DNA from: Liolophura sinensis
Lineage: Eukaryota; Mollusca; Polyplacophora; Chitonida; Chitonidae
NCBI RefSeq assembly: GCF_032854445.1
Contig: NC_088300.1
Coordinates: forward strand, 11,127,191-11,191,190
Direction: 5' to 3'
DNA: 64,000 bases
Shown: piece after piece, positions 49,101 to 58,049 of the stretch
Position numbering within the stretch: the stretch's first letter is position 1
How the letters are laid out: the number at the start of each line of letters is the position of its first letter
The notes under the pieces: generated by a model
Seen by the model: only the letters and a program-made list of their open reading frames with translations
Told to the model about the DNA's origin: nothing
The model's database searches: none
Made by a program: the position numbers and the translations under genes

Positions 49101-49348
49101 AAGGTAAAGTGCCAAATTCCAGTGGTGATTCAAATGGTGGTTACAGTACTGATATCATTGATGTGGTTACTCATACCTTTGTTGTAGTTACAGATACTGT
49201 TGTTGTGGTTACTGATACTATTGTTGTAGTTACTGATTTTTTTTTTTTTTTTTTTTCACAGACTGGCCTGGAGAAACAAGTTCTGCTCTCTTTTGTTCAG
49301 CTGAGAGCCGATTACAAGACTGCCAGGATTGCCAACATCCTCAAATAG
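34155..49348 (+). CDS. EXOC5: Exocyst complex component 5 (Sec10), complete, 19 exons
   Basis: Exons: 34155-34178, 35202-35444, 35594-35791, 35985-36052, 36784-36812, 37087-37196, 37991-38035, 38541-38681, 39521-39597, 40104-40214, 40714-40809, 42402-42573, 43630-43738, 44113-44236, 44784-44870, 45175-45283, 47723-47879, 48257-48417, 49262-49348 (TAG). The CDS is 2148 bases (715 residues; human EXOC5 is about 708), with phase kept throughout. Signatures include EEFVERLAWRT, a coiled-coil-like charged segment at residues ~40-90, VATKVVHLGDQLEGVN, ADIIQKLHLVAMELP, GGETFLSQEVAISVLQETK, IEHIDYA-like TEHIDYA, MDGKNVD-like LDGKNVEATLMELG, and a C-terminal FVQLRADYKTARIA. Sec10 is a helical-rod subunit of the octameric exocyst that tethers secretory vesicles to the plasma membrane. 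Exon 1 codes only eight residues; its ATG has G at -3 and exon phases fit. Five of its introns carry boundary-copy arrays. Confidence 0.95.
36563..36713 (+). mobile_element. SINE fragment (3' two-thirds)
   Basis: Begins GATGGCAACAACTTGGGGATGG and continues through GTGGGTTTCTCTCGG, catataagtgaaatattctt, a GAATACGGTATTAAGAACCA segment and an AAATAAATAAAT tail. Lies in EXOC5 intron 4; the tRNA head is missing. Confidence 0.85.
37197..37410 (+). repeat. 21-bp array starting at the EXOC5 exon-6 donor
   Basis: The first unit, gtgagttccttgtattgttc, begins at the donor GT itself. The next copies read ttgagctcctggtggtgttg with variation for about nine to ten units. Confidence 0.75.
38682..39175 (+). 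repeat. 79-80-bp array copied from the EXOC5 exon-8 donor
   Basis: Six copies follow the exon. Each repeats its last ~42 bases (atgagcaagctcatccagaa, then catctacctagtcaagttaaa) plus the donor ggtacgtg, then a linker ctgtgtgatgaggggtgtga. Copies of the caagttaaa boundary fall at about 38757, 38837, 38916, 38995, 39074 and 39152, against 38672 in the exon. Most copies keep a donor-like AGGTACGT or AGGTATGT. Extending exon 8 into the array meets a TGA at 38709-38711. Confidence 0.92.
40292..40463 (-). mobile_element. SINE, nearly complete body (reverse)
   Basis: Tail in reverse (TTTAATTTATTTGATTGG), tgttttacgccatactcaag, a GCCAACATTATGGTGG block, cccacgtacaagcggagaag, and tggacttgaactcacagtga. 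The head beyond the B-box is lost. It sits just inside EXOC5 intron 10. Confidence 0.87.
40800..41460 (+). repeat. 21-bp array copied from the EXOC5 exon-11 donor
   Basis: Exon 11 ends ttcagtctggagg at a GTGAGTGTT donor. The intron then repeats gtcagtcaggagggtgtgtc about 30 times. The unit is the exon end plus donor with few changes, and many copies keep AGGGTGAGT or AGAGTGAGT. Its 21-bp step leaves open frames (40681-41155, 41037-41627, 41146-41394) that are artefacts of repetition. Confidence 0.9.
41461..42190. repeat. ~29-bp minisatellite, split by a SINE
   Basis: The unit gaacaatgctgtatctctca followed by ggttacggg repeats on both sides of a SINE at about 41697-41912 and decays towards 42190. 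Confidence 0.85.
41697..41912 (+). mobile_element. SINE lacking its 5' head
   Basis: Starts in the conserved ctctcaccaatgcggtcgct segment, with B-box-like GATTTCAAGTCCAGC. It runs through the body to an AAATAAATAAATAATAAA tail. The minisatellite flanking it contains TATCTCTCA, so the truncated head may have been lost by recombination at that shared sequence. Confidence 0.88.
42890..42960 (+). mobile_element. SINE 3' fragment
   Basis: ttacccggttttctcccacc, then ATAATGCTGGTTGTATAAG, then taaaatattcttgagtgtag; truncated at both ends, in EXOC5 intron 12. Confidence 0.75.
43217..43290 (-). mobile_element. SINE 3' fragment (reverse)
   Basis: TTTATTTATTTTATATTTCG, ttggtgttttatgctgtact, caagaatttttcacttgtac, then GGGCAGC. 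Lies in EXOC5 intron 12. Confidence 0.75.
44225..44475 (+). repeat. ~36-bp array copied from the EXOC5 exon-14 donor
   Basis: Exon 14 ends ccttagttct at a GTAAGTACACC donor. The intron repeats ttagttctgtgagtacacct followed by tgactgagcgattgtg. Copies of agttctg fall at 44231 (exon), 44264, 44301, 44338, 44373, and diverged copies near 44408 and 44445. Several retain GTGAGTAC-type donors. Confidence 0.9.
45291..45350 (-). mobile_element. SINE tail fragment (reverse)
   Basis: tttatttatttatatgtatg, attgatgttttacaccatgc and tcaagaatatttcatttacc, just inside EXOC5 intron 16. Confidence 0.7.
45540..45970. repeat. Duplicated ~130-170-bp block with a SINE piece between
   Basis: The block beginning agcagggaagggaaattatg is present at about 45542-45680 and again at about 45797-45970. 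It continues with gtttaaatatatacaa, ctctgg and tataaaaccaagtgggagtt. Between them lies a reverse SINE segment (about 45700-45787, containing ctgagcccgggggaaaccca). The copies are nearly identical. Confidence 0.85.
46600..47040. repeat. ~30-40-bp minisatellite
   Basis: Starts as gattgtgagtacggcagagt, then cgcttata units of ~30 bp. It grades into gagtactgtgtgcagtcact, then tacaggttgt units towards the right. EXOC5 intron 16. Confidence 0.85.
47070..47595. repeat. ~180-bp tandem repeat, three copies
   Basis: Copies begin tgttaaacaaaatgggggtg at about 47068, tgttaagcaaaatgatag at about 47251 and tgttaaacaaaatgttaggg at about 47427. Each continues with ctcaaaaa, a gcatgt/gtatgtgttga stretch, gcacaa, a ttccat segment and gaattcctgac. 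Divergence is moderate. EXOC5 intron 16. Confidence 0.85.
48060..48256 (+). repeat. 48-bp in-frame array copied from the EXOC5 exon-18 acceptor
   Basis: The acceptor ttttgttttcag at 48256 and the first ~30 bases of exon 18 are repeated upstream at exactly 48-bp steps. Acceptor-like AG ends fall at 48112, 48160 and 48208, each followed by GGGCCA and a variant of the exon start (ttagtgatctgtg). A fourth, more degraded copy starts near 48065. The whole array is open in the exon frame, so each upstream acceptor would add 16 residues without a stop. Confidence 0.92.
48480..49030. repeat. ~32-bp minisatellite
   Basis: The unit aatacagagcccaatgcaaa followed by tcttactccttc repeats about 17 times in EXOC5 intron 18. 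Apparent ORFs through it (48636-49031) are repeat artefacts. Confidence 0.88.
49130..49240. repeat. 24-bp short tandem repeat before the last EXOC5 acceptor
   Basis: About four units of gttgtagttactgatactat, then tgtt, run into a poly-T tract and the TTTTTTCACAG acceptor at 49261. Confidence 0.75.
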
Positions 49349-49494
49349 ACAACACATCAACACATTGTATGCATAGAACCTTTTTGTGCTTATAGGACCT
49401 GTTTGTGCATAAAGAACCAGTTTCTGTATAAAGAACCTGTTTGTGCAGATTGGACATGTTTACTTACTGCCAACATTGATATCCAGCACAGACA

Positions 49495-49800
49495 TCTTGG
49501 GCGTGTGCATATAGGACCTGTTTCCTCAATGTCAACACTGATCTACCATGGTGACATATAGGACCTGTTTCCTTGCTGTCAACACTGATCTACAATACTG
49601 ACATACAAGACCTGTTTCCTTGCTGTCAACACTGATCTACAATACTGACATACAAGACCTGTTTCCTTACTGTCAACACTGGTCTACAGTACTTGACATA
49701 TAAGACCTGTTTCCTTACTGTCAACACTGGTCTACAGGACTGACATATAGGACCTGTTTCCTTACTGTCAGCATTGATATACATGTACATGTACAGTACT
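49495..49800. repeat. ~47-bp tandem repeat downstream of EXOC5
   Basis: The unit gacctgtttccttactgtca, then acactgatctacaatactga, then catacaa repeats about six times. It may lie in the 3' UTR. Confidence 0.85.
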
Positions 49801-49864
49801 GACAGCGTGGTGCTGCCTGGATTTTGTGCCTCTGATGGTTTGGGACTGTTTTGTCTTGGTTCTT

Positions 49865-50280
49865 CTAGCAGGGATGGCCTCCCAAGGGCACATAACCTGG
49901 GATGACTGGCCTCACAAGGACATACCTACTTTGGCTGGCCTCACGCGTGACATAACCTACCCTGGCTGGCCTCATGGGGGCATAACCTACATGTACTCTG
50001 GCTTGCCTCATGAGGGCATAAGCTACTCTGGTTAATCTCAAGGGGGCATAAGCTGCCCCTGGCTGGCCTCACAGGGACATAACCTGCGATGATTGGCCTC
50101 ATGGGGATATAACCTACTCTGGCTGGCCTCACAAGGACATAACGTACTCTAGCTGGTCTCACAAGGACGTAACATACTCTTGCTGGTCTCATGAGGGCAT
50201 AAGATACTCTGGCTAGCTTCATGAGGGAAGAAACCTACTCTGGCTGGCTTTACGGGGACATTGCTTACACTGGCTGACTC
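49865..50280. repeat. ~31-bp tandem repeat downstream of EXOC5
   Basis: The unit ggctggcctcatgagggcat, then aacctactct repeats about 13 times. Confidence 0.87.
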
Positions 50281-51899
50281 TCACAGTGGATGGGATACAG
50301 TGTCAGGCTACAGCTCCGGCTGGGTCAGGTACTCCTCGACATCAGACATGTCAGGTGCCTGGCAAAGTGCTGCAGTTGCCTTCCATTGGTTTTACTGTAT
50401 AAACCCCACATATGCCATTTCAGAGACGACCAATAAGTCATCCTTATGCATTATTGGGGGTAAAATATGGTTGTCAGCTTGATGCAGTTGTGGATTAGAC
50501 TTCTGACAGTAGGCATTGACTGATTGCTACATGTATCTCTGGATGTCATTTTACACATGTTGCTTATGAAATGCTGTGGAAATAATACCATGATAATTGT
50601 TTCAGACAAGTAATGTAGCTTTGTTGCCATAAATTGAGGGCGTCAGTTCTGTTTGTGTAATCTTTTATGGTTAATTTCTTGTTCAGGACACTTGAACGCC
50701 ATCTGAAAACAGTGCATCCAGTTGTAAACAGTACATAATTCAGTGGGCGCAAGCTCTGAAAGCTTCTGGTTGTAAAGTAGGGTACTTTCATATCTTGTTG
50801 CTCCTTGGACTACCTGAGCTAGTGTATGTTTGATGTCGTCTTTTGCTGATGTCTCTGTATGCTATAGGGCAACATCATTTATGAGAGAAGTTATGATAAA
50901 TTAATTTACAAAGATTTGTTAATTATTTATTTATATTGTTGGTGTTTTGCGCCATACTCAAGAATATTTCACTTATACGACGATGGGGAGGAAATACAAA
51001 GTTTTTTTACAAGTGGGCCGTGGTTTCCATTACATTGACTTCAAGTGGCATTTAGAACTGCATTATATGACTGTGCAGTCCATATGTCTATTCAAATGCT
51101 ACTGCGTGTATAACTATTATAAATTACAACAACAATGAACAATTTGTAAACAAAACTTGTCAAAATTTGTAACAATACTTACGTTTGAACTCATTATGTG
51201 GTTATAATGTCATGGATGTACATTTAGATATATAACTATGTGCTGTTGACATTGTACATGTAATGGATATATAATTATTAAGATCTTCATTTACTCCCAT
51301 CATTATATGAATTTCTTTCTCCAAACTGGTATGATAAAAGCTGTAATCTGTAGTCAGAAATGTTACAATGTATTGTCTGTATGCCTGTATAAATGTGCAG
51401 AGTGCCAATACTGTTAATATATTGGTGATTGAAATGTGTAAGAATACCCCAGCTTATATATGTGTGTAAATATGCACTATTCAAAAACATGACTATATAA
51501 ACATCAAACACGTTTGGCTCTGTTTTGTTAGCTCGCCATTACAAAGTAAGACAAGGTGTTGTGGGTGGGGGAGAGTAGTAGTGTTTGTGTTTGTCTCCTG
51601 GTAAGGTCAGATGTTGAGTATAAGGTTTCAGGTTCTTTATGTACATGCTTTGAAGATGTAGACCTCTTAACTCTGTGAATTTATATGAATTATATTTGAG
51701 AAAACAAGTCCTATAACTTTTACTACATCTTAAGTTTAAATCTGAACAAGCTTGTGCACCTTCTAAATGTGAAATAATATATGAATTTCCTCAAAAATTA
51801 GCAGGTTTAGCTCTCTTGACATCACCTGTTTAAATCAGCTGTCTAAACCACTTAGGCAGCCACTTAAACTGAACTACTAATCTGCAAGCTGCCAGATTT
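50281..51899. other. EXOC5 3' flank, no gene recognised
   Basis: AT-rich. A SINE 3' fragment on the minus strand occupies about 50921-50990 (ttggtgttttgcgccatact, then caagaatatttcacttatac). Nothing else was recognised. Confidence 0.5.
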
Positions 51900-51919
51900 C
51901 TCATAATAATGTCGGTGAA

Positions 51920-52300
51920 GTGCAAGGAGATGCTTTGTTAAGGCCGGATCTTTGGACCACACCTATAATTAAAACTGAGAGCCGCGCCCGCAAACAATGG
52001 CGTAACAATGGTAGGAACAGGGACCGGAAACCTAACGCCTGTAGGGCTTGTGGCGATCGAGGCCATTACCGATACCAATGCCAAACACAAAAACCTGTGG
52101 AAATCGACAAAAAGGAACAAATGTACAGTGAGCCTATTCCCCCGGAGAAGCTGGACTTTTCCTTCCAGTGTATATAGGCTCCACTCGCTTGCTTTGTTGT
52201 GTTGATATCGGTGCCAAAGTTACCACTTTGAACAGAGATGTTTACCATAAGTTAAGTTCCGAGGATAAGCCTGTGTTGGAAGTTTCATGTGTCCAGTCCT
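51920..52300 (+). pseudogene. Ty3/gypsy-like gag zinc knuckle and protease remnant
   Basis: An ORF at 51920-52177 contains a CX2CX4HX4C zinc knuckle (CRACGDRGHYRYQC) after an Arg/Asn-rich basic stretch, as at the end of an LTR-retrotransposon Gag. In a shifted frame at about 52189-52270, VDIGAKVTTL resembles the retropepsin active site (usual form VDTGA, here with Ile for Thr). Similarity to PVLxIADVxD follows and then decays. Frame breaks separate the parts. Known families: Ty3/gypsy or a related LTR element; no LTRs were identified. Confidence 0.75.
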
Positions 52301-52617
52301 TCGCATAGCAGACGTAAATGACATGATTATCGAGGGAGGTCAGTGCAAGGCTAAGGGTCGGTGGTGTAGTACGGAAACAGAGGATGGTGGTTGTCCCTCT
52401 CACCGTCGACGTTTTACTAGGGCTTGGTTTGCAGGGGTGTTTAGCTTGGTGGTCAATTTGTTCTGGAGAAGTGTTTGGCTTTCCAGAGTGTGGACGTGTA
52501 TGTGTGTCAGAAACATTCACGATTCCCCCAGGTTCTGAAATAGTGGCTTATTGATGATATGTTGGACAGTTTGGCTGGTGCCGGATGGATCCAGTTCCAT
52601 CAACCAGTTTTGGCAAT

Positions 52618-52849
52618 GCTTACATATTTGTAATTGGAGGCTATTTCACCCGGTGGGTAGACAGTAACCCTTCCTAACCAGGAAGCTCGGACTGTAGCCC
52701 AGGCTGTGACTGACATTTACATTCGGACTAGGGGCGACAGTTTGAAAGTGCCCTGTTTCAGGGAATGTGTCGCATCCTTGGGATATGGAACACGAGAACT
52801 ACCGCTTACCACCCCAATTCCAACGGGAACCGCAGCTTCGACGGAAAGG
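52618..52849 (+). pseudogene. Ty3/gypsy-like integrase remnant
   Basis: The frame from 52618 reads AYIFVIGGYFTRWVDS, then (after a frame break) NQEARTVAQAVTDIYI, then an internally deleted region and RECVASLGYGTREL, ending in STER. This parallels the integrase core: Asp in VxDYFTRWVE, NQEARTVA, DQGxxF, and Glu in NGxxER. The first catalytic Asp is replaced by Gly, and the second region is rearranged. Reverse transcriptase is missing between this and the upstream gag-pro remnant, so the element has a large internal deletion and is dead. Confidence 0.72.
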
Positions 52850-53695
52850 TAGAACTAACATCCCAGGAACAGCACGCTGTCCTCTCACTACATACACCTC
52901 AACCTGACCTCAATTTATTAGTTAGCGACTAGCCTGGTTTACGCTACCATTTGCCCGAGACCGGGCCTGGCTAAATCACAGGAACTCACCCGTGTGTACT
53001 GCAACCGTTACACTGCGAGTGGGGACACGATTTCCAATGCAGAATTTCAATGAAACAGATATTTAATGTAGCAAGCATGCTGCCACTAGGTTAAAACATG
53101 GGCTGTTGAGCAGCTCCGTAGGGCTGTGATTACGTATACTATCACAGTCCTGTCTTGTTTCTAAAGCTTACCTTGAACACCTCTGTATTTCCCTTGCTGG
53201 CTTTAATATACTATACTGCCGGGCACCAAATAATTTGTCTCTCCGTAGTCATAGTCGTCTCAGCCAGCAATTCCAGATAGGTGTTCCCAAGTGTCGTCAT
53301 TAATAAATCCACACAAGCTTGAAACTAGTGGAAACGGGATAAATTCTCCAACCGCCATGTTTGAATGCTCACAGCACATACGAGGGAGATAACTACTGAC
53401 ATTACTGGCAATTAGTAGGCTATATTTTGTACATCTTTAATCTATACTTTAATTGTTTGCGAAAGTCTTGTTCATCACTGTTGATTATGGGTTCCCTCTA
53501 TGTCATTACTGGCGAGACTGATCCTAAACAATTATCCAGTATGCGTGTCAAAAGGTCTAATTTGCCTAATAGTGGAGTGATAATTGTATACATGATTTTG
53601 CTTCACTGTGAGGAGTATGAATTCAAACATGGCAGTGGGTGTGTGTATAGTGGGTGGGGTGGGGTGGGGTGGGGTGGGGGGAGTTCTCCATGGTC
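52850..53695. other. No gene recognised
   Basis: Mixed composition, possibly further retroelement debris up to about 53300, then AT-rich sequence. A G-rich simple repeat, (GGGGT)n, lies at about 53650-53683. Confidence 0.4.
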
Positions 53696-53835
53696 GTAAG
53701 TGGAAATGTCTGTCAACAATCTGTGGATGGTCGTGAGTGGCTGTGCCCAGTTTCCTCCCACCAATATGCTGGCCGCCATTGTATAAGTGAAATATTCCTG
53801 AGTACGGCCTAAAACATCAGTCAAATATTTTTTCA
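53696..53835 (+). mobile_element. SINE fragment (3' half)
   Basis: tcgtaagtggaaatgtctgt, ctgtggatggtcgtg, gtttcctcccaccaatatgc, ttgtataagtgaaatattcc and a taaaacatcagtcaaat tail. Head missing. Confidence 0.85.
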
Positions 53836-54369
53836 TTTGAAAATACATTTCTTGATTCTCGAATACAGTAGACCAATATTAAGACATATAAAATTTATAT
53901 TTTACCAATTCTGTACTTGTATTTATTTAATTATATCATTAGTCTTGGACACCATAGGGTTGGCTGGGGTAAGCCATCAACGGTGGCAATTAAGTAATGA
54001 AATTTTAAAGTGAATAAATTTTTTGAAGTGATGTCATAGCTGCTAAGAACCAATCGCCTGCACACTCCTGACTATGGAGTATTGGCGGTGAAAACAAACG
54101 CAGTTTAATCCAGGCGAGGTAGGACTTGAATAAGATTTTAGCATGAATAATAAAATTATGGCCTTTAGGTAAGATTTTTTTTCTGAAAAAAGTGATCAGA
54201 ATGTGCTCAACCTTCAAATATGATAGCTTCATAGCCCTGTAGTGCTTTAAAGTTTAGAAATGGAAAAAAAAATTCTAGGTCCATATGTTATTTGTCACCT
54301 GGTCCTTGCGAGGAATCCAAAAGCTATGAATGGTCGAGGTATGTTGCACAACTGCTTGATTTCGATCTG

Positions 54370-54430
54370 TGTGTCACGTGGTTAGGCCATTGGTTGTAAA
54401 AATCACGTGGTTGATAGTCACGTGCTTGAG
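54370..54430 (+). promoter_or_regulatory. Three CACGTG E-boxes and an inverted CCAAT box
   Basis: CACGTG palindromes at 54375, 54404 and 54419 and ATTGG at 54389 cluster within 50 bp. They lie about 85-130 bp upstream of the ATG at 54507. CACGTG is the canonical site of bHLH-Zip factors such as MITF/TFE, USF and MYC. A promoter role is inferred from clustering alone. Confidence 0.4.
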
Positions 54431-54506
54431 TTAAGCCATCGCTTGTCTTCTGGTAAGGTGTACAGCCATCAGGTACTACGCAAAGACGGAAAGGATCCAG
54501 GAGAAA

Positions 54507-54794
54507 ATGGCAGTAAACAGGTATGATATTGTGTCATCTATTTATCCTGATTCTAATTTAGGTGTTATATTATACATGGGATTTGATAATGATGGTGTCA
54601 AGTGGCGTTTTGAAAGAAAGATGGATCAAGAAGGCTTATATTTTTATAGGCCTACTGAAAAGACTGCAAACGAAAACGAAAGTAAATGGCAGTGGATACG
54701 TGTAAACTTCCAGGCACACCAGAATGCTGTTTGTGTGTTGCAGTATAGGGACAGCCAAGGGCCAGCTTATGCCAGGGAATCTCAGACAAAATAG
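54507..54794 (+). CDS. Orphan 95-codon ORF, function unknown
   Basis: No family recognised. The ATG has good context (A at -3, G at +4). The protein is charged and aromatic-rich in the middle (FDNDGVKWRFERKMDQ, LYFYRP), with no obvious signal peptide or membrane segment. It lies between two dead retroelements, so it could be retroelement debris. Alternatively the ATG could belong to a five-codon first exon, since ATGGCAGTAAACAG is followed by a donor-like GTATGATA. The upstream E-box/CCAAT cluster is the main reason for listing it. Confidence 0.3.
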   Translation: MAVNRYDIVSSIYPDSNLGVILYMGFDNDGVKWRFERKMDQEGLYFYRPTEKTANENESKWQWIRVNFQAHQNAVCVLQYRDSQGPAYARESQTK

Positions 54795-55548
54795 CCTACA
54801 TATTTGTCCATTTTAGGCGAAACTTCGTAGGTTTGGGGGGATGAAGCAGTGGAGCAGTTATCAGTGTCGAATGAGCTGTAAAGATAGGGCTACTGATGTG
54901 TAGACACTTACACGGTATAGGCCTATTTCAGAAGGCCTAATCGTTGAACTTTGATTATACTATATAAAGGCGAGTACAGATAATTTGGTATGATAGTACA
55001 CCGAAAAATAAAATTCTGCTAGCATATATATTTTCTGCCTTGGGGACAGATGAGCAAAGCAAAAATTCCCTCCTCCCATCCCATTTTCTCTGATGTGGAG
55101 GTTGACAGGGATTCTAATAGCGTAACAAGGCCTTTCGGCCTTGAGGGATCACACTGCACAATTATCAAGCGGTCAGCGTACACGTGATACAGCAAAGAAA
55201 ATAGTCCGTGGTCAACCCTATATAAGGCCACATAATCCACAACATACTGTCTTTTTTTTTTAAATGAAACCGTGAGATGTCAGTCGTCCCACAGGGAGGG
55301 CAAATGCTTAAACACGCTTTCAGCTCTACTAGATAGATTACTTGGGCGGGTGTGAGCCCTCAAGGCAGAAAGGCCTTGTTATACTAAAAGAACTTCTCTC
55401 ATCCTGCCCATCTGAGATGATGGGATGAGATGGGGGGATTTTTTACGCATGGCCTTGGCCTTTCGGGGTCACACTGCGTCTTAAAATAACTTACACAGAC
55501 GGTGAAACATCAAAATACATGAGAAGGCTCGTTTTATTTCCAATGCTT

Positions 55549-56400
55549 TCAACTTTCAAGACAGCACACTTTTAAGGTAGTTACAGACGACCAGTCTGCA
55601 ATCATAATATCGCCAACTGAAACACCTTTCCGGGAAGCTGCTGAGGTTGACGCTTCCCTATAGGAATGAGCCTTAAAACCTGAAGTACCAATCCCAGCGG
55701 CTGCTAACGTCATTGATAACCAGCGGGAGATTGTCGAAGTTGACACTGGTTTAAATTTCTTGAAAGAAATTAAGAGCTGGTCGTTTGTTCCCCTCGACCG
55801 AGTTCTACTCAGATATTTAAACAAGGTTCTAACAACATACAATTTACTATCCCCAAACTTTCTTAGCTCTACCGGAGGGGGCAATTTGTGCTTCCTCGTT
55901 GTCTTCAACACCTGAATGACAAGAAAAACAACTTTTGTCTTACATACAGACATTCTTAAATTTGAAACCAACAAAGATTTCAAAGTTTGCACTCTCTGTG
56001 CAGAAGTCATAGCCAACAGCGCCAGCAATTTAAAGGTGAGACATTTGAGAGAAATGCCATCAAGTGGCATGCAAGCCTCCAGGTGAGCTAACACAATCGA
56101 CACATCCCACACACATGAATACCTTGGCCTAAACGGCTTGTTTTCAAAGAGACCCTCCATGAATCTACGAATGAGATTGTCCTGTAATGTAACTTTAAGA
56201 CACTCTAGGGTCTGAAACAGCATTGATCTGTGAGTGTTCACAACACTGTACGATGACTCAGACGACAGATCCGCCAGGTAATTGAAAATGTCAGCTTGAC
56301 GCGGTCTATTACACCAAGCACACCATCGTCCCCAGGCATAACTGTACCGTTTACTGGCAGAGGCTGTCCAAGATTCACAGATAAGGAAAGCAGCCTGCAC
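55549..56400 (-). pseudogene. DIRS tyrosine recombinase (damaged C-terminus)
   Basis: A 283-codon ORF with features of DIRS tyrosine recombinases: the first catalytic Arg in MTSAQRVQTLKSL, then the HxxR box in KAHSYREASTSAASR, then GDIMIADWSSVTT. The catalytic Tyr normally follows about ten residues after the ADWSS block, in an F..FY context. Here the frame ends VTTLKVCCLES with no Tyr, so the end looks altered. The enzyme would join the circular cDNA into the genome. The beginning, near 56456, may also be frame-shifted. Confidence 0.85.
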
Positions 56401-56799
56401 CGAAATTCCGTTCGAGCGAAGGTGCTGCCAGATACGTGACAGGCGACTAAGCGCATTTTCCTCCCCTATGGATGGCGGGTATCCGAGCCAATATTACCGG
56501 TAGTGCAACCATAACATCCAGGAGCTTCAGGAACTAAACTTGCGTCGGCCAAAATGGTACCACCAGGATAGCCCTTTGGATGTTGTCAGAGGCTATCTTC
56601 TGCACGACTCTCAAAATCAGCAGTGAAGCATACACACTTTATTGAGCATTCAAGCGAGATGCAAACATATCAATGTCAGGGGTGAAATAATGGGACACCA
56701 GGAATTGGAATAGATTTAACTTCCATTCAGTTGAAGTAATGAAAGACCTTGATAATCGATCTGACAAGATATTTTGTATTCCAGGAATAAAGGTAGCAC

Positions 56800-57093
56800 T
56801 CAAGTAGCAAGACCGGTGCTCTGCCCAAGCATAAGCCCCATCTGAACTGCCAGCATCTCTGGCTCATTGATTACCGATTCTTCTTTTGTCCATCTACCAT
56901 TTGCAGTTAACTCTTCACACACTGCCCCCCAGCCAAGCTTAGAGGCATGAGTTTTCAGGGTATAATTAACTGAAGGCTTTCTAAACCGAGTACCATTGTT
57001 TGTTGTCACATGATTAACCCACCAGGATATGTCCTGTCTACCAGTATTTGATAGAGACATGCGATCATTGTAGTTACCTGACTGATGCTGCAC
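56800..57093 (-). pseudogene. DIRS RNase H fragment
   Basis: Contains KTHASKLGWGAVCEE and INEPEMLAVQMGL, matching the DIRS RNase H pattern TDAS..GWGA and the following Glu. The first catalytic Asp is His here (THAS for TDAS). A frame break separates it from the reverse transcriptase upstream. Confidence 0.78.
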
Positions 57094-57118
57094 CGCATTT
57101 TTATCGGCCTATAAATAT

Positions 57119-57835
57119 CTATAGTGTAGCAGAGCCGAGTCTGACTGCCTTCATAGAAGATGTGTTTATGCCTATCAGGCTCGCTACCTGCCGAACGGTG
57201 GCCTTATCTGAATTCAGTATTTTGCAGGAAGCTTCCAATACATTTTGCACTTTATTGTCTCCCAAGCTAAAAGTCATCATATCTGAATTGATAATGAACC
57301 CTAAATGTGAGATTAATTTGGTGAGTGAAAGGACAGACTTCTCCAGCCAAGGAACGAATCCCGCTGATTGGAGAGTTTTCTTGGTGCCGGCCATAATCAG
57401 GGAGTCATCAATGTAGTAAATACATCTTACGCCTTTCTGGCGTAATCTTGCATACAAAGGCTTTAGAGTTTTTGTTAATACCCTCGCAGCAGAAGACAAA
57501 CCCAAAGGGAGACAAGTGTACTGTTAAGTGACCTCTTTCCACATGAAGCGGAGATATTTCCGGTGGCGTTCATCTATGGGAATGCTGTGGTAGGCGTCCT
57601 GTAAATCTATGTACGTAAAATGATCCCCCACATTGATGAGCTCAAGTGTTACGTCTAGTTTTTCTTGCTTAAGGTGGTAATACTGAACAAAATTGTTCAA
57701 GCCTTTTAAGTTCAAAATAGTTCTGTATTTGCCATTCTTTTTCTGGCGAATAAAAATATTAGATAAGGACTCCCCAGGAACAGGGGAGCAGACTTCAATA
57801 GCTTTTTTGTCTATCAAAATTTTAAGCTCCATCAA
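57119..57835 (-). pseudogene. DIRS reverse transcriptase with one in-frame stop
   Basis: From the start at 57835: SNIFIRQKKNGKYRTILNLK (finger region), then FTYIDLQDAYHSIPID (motif A with catalytic Asp), then LPLGLSSAARVLTK (motif B), then CIYYIDDSLIMAG (YxDD motif C), then SHLGFII. A TAA at 57524-57526 sits between motif A and motif B; both sides are in the same frame, so this is a single nonsense change. The catalytic Asp residues are intact. Confidence 0.88.
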
Positions 57836-58049
57836 TAATTTCCACCTCTGTTAGGTTAAATTTGATTGGAGCGGGCATAGCATGTTGAGCCGGTATCTCT
57901 ACAAATTCAATTCTGTGGCCCTTCACGTTCTGCAGAATCCATTTATCTGCCGTCAATCTCTGCCAGTTTGGCAAATCATTTTAATATTTTCATCAATGAA
58001 ATTATTGTTTACCTTTACCTTCTGGTTTGTGAGCTCATGGCTTCCCCGC

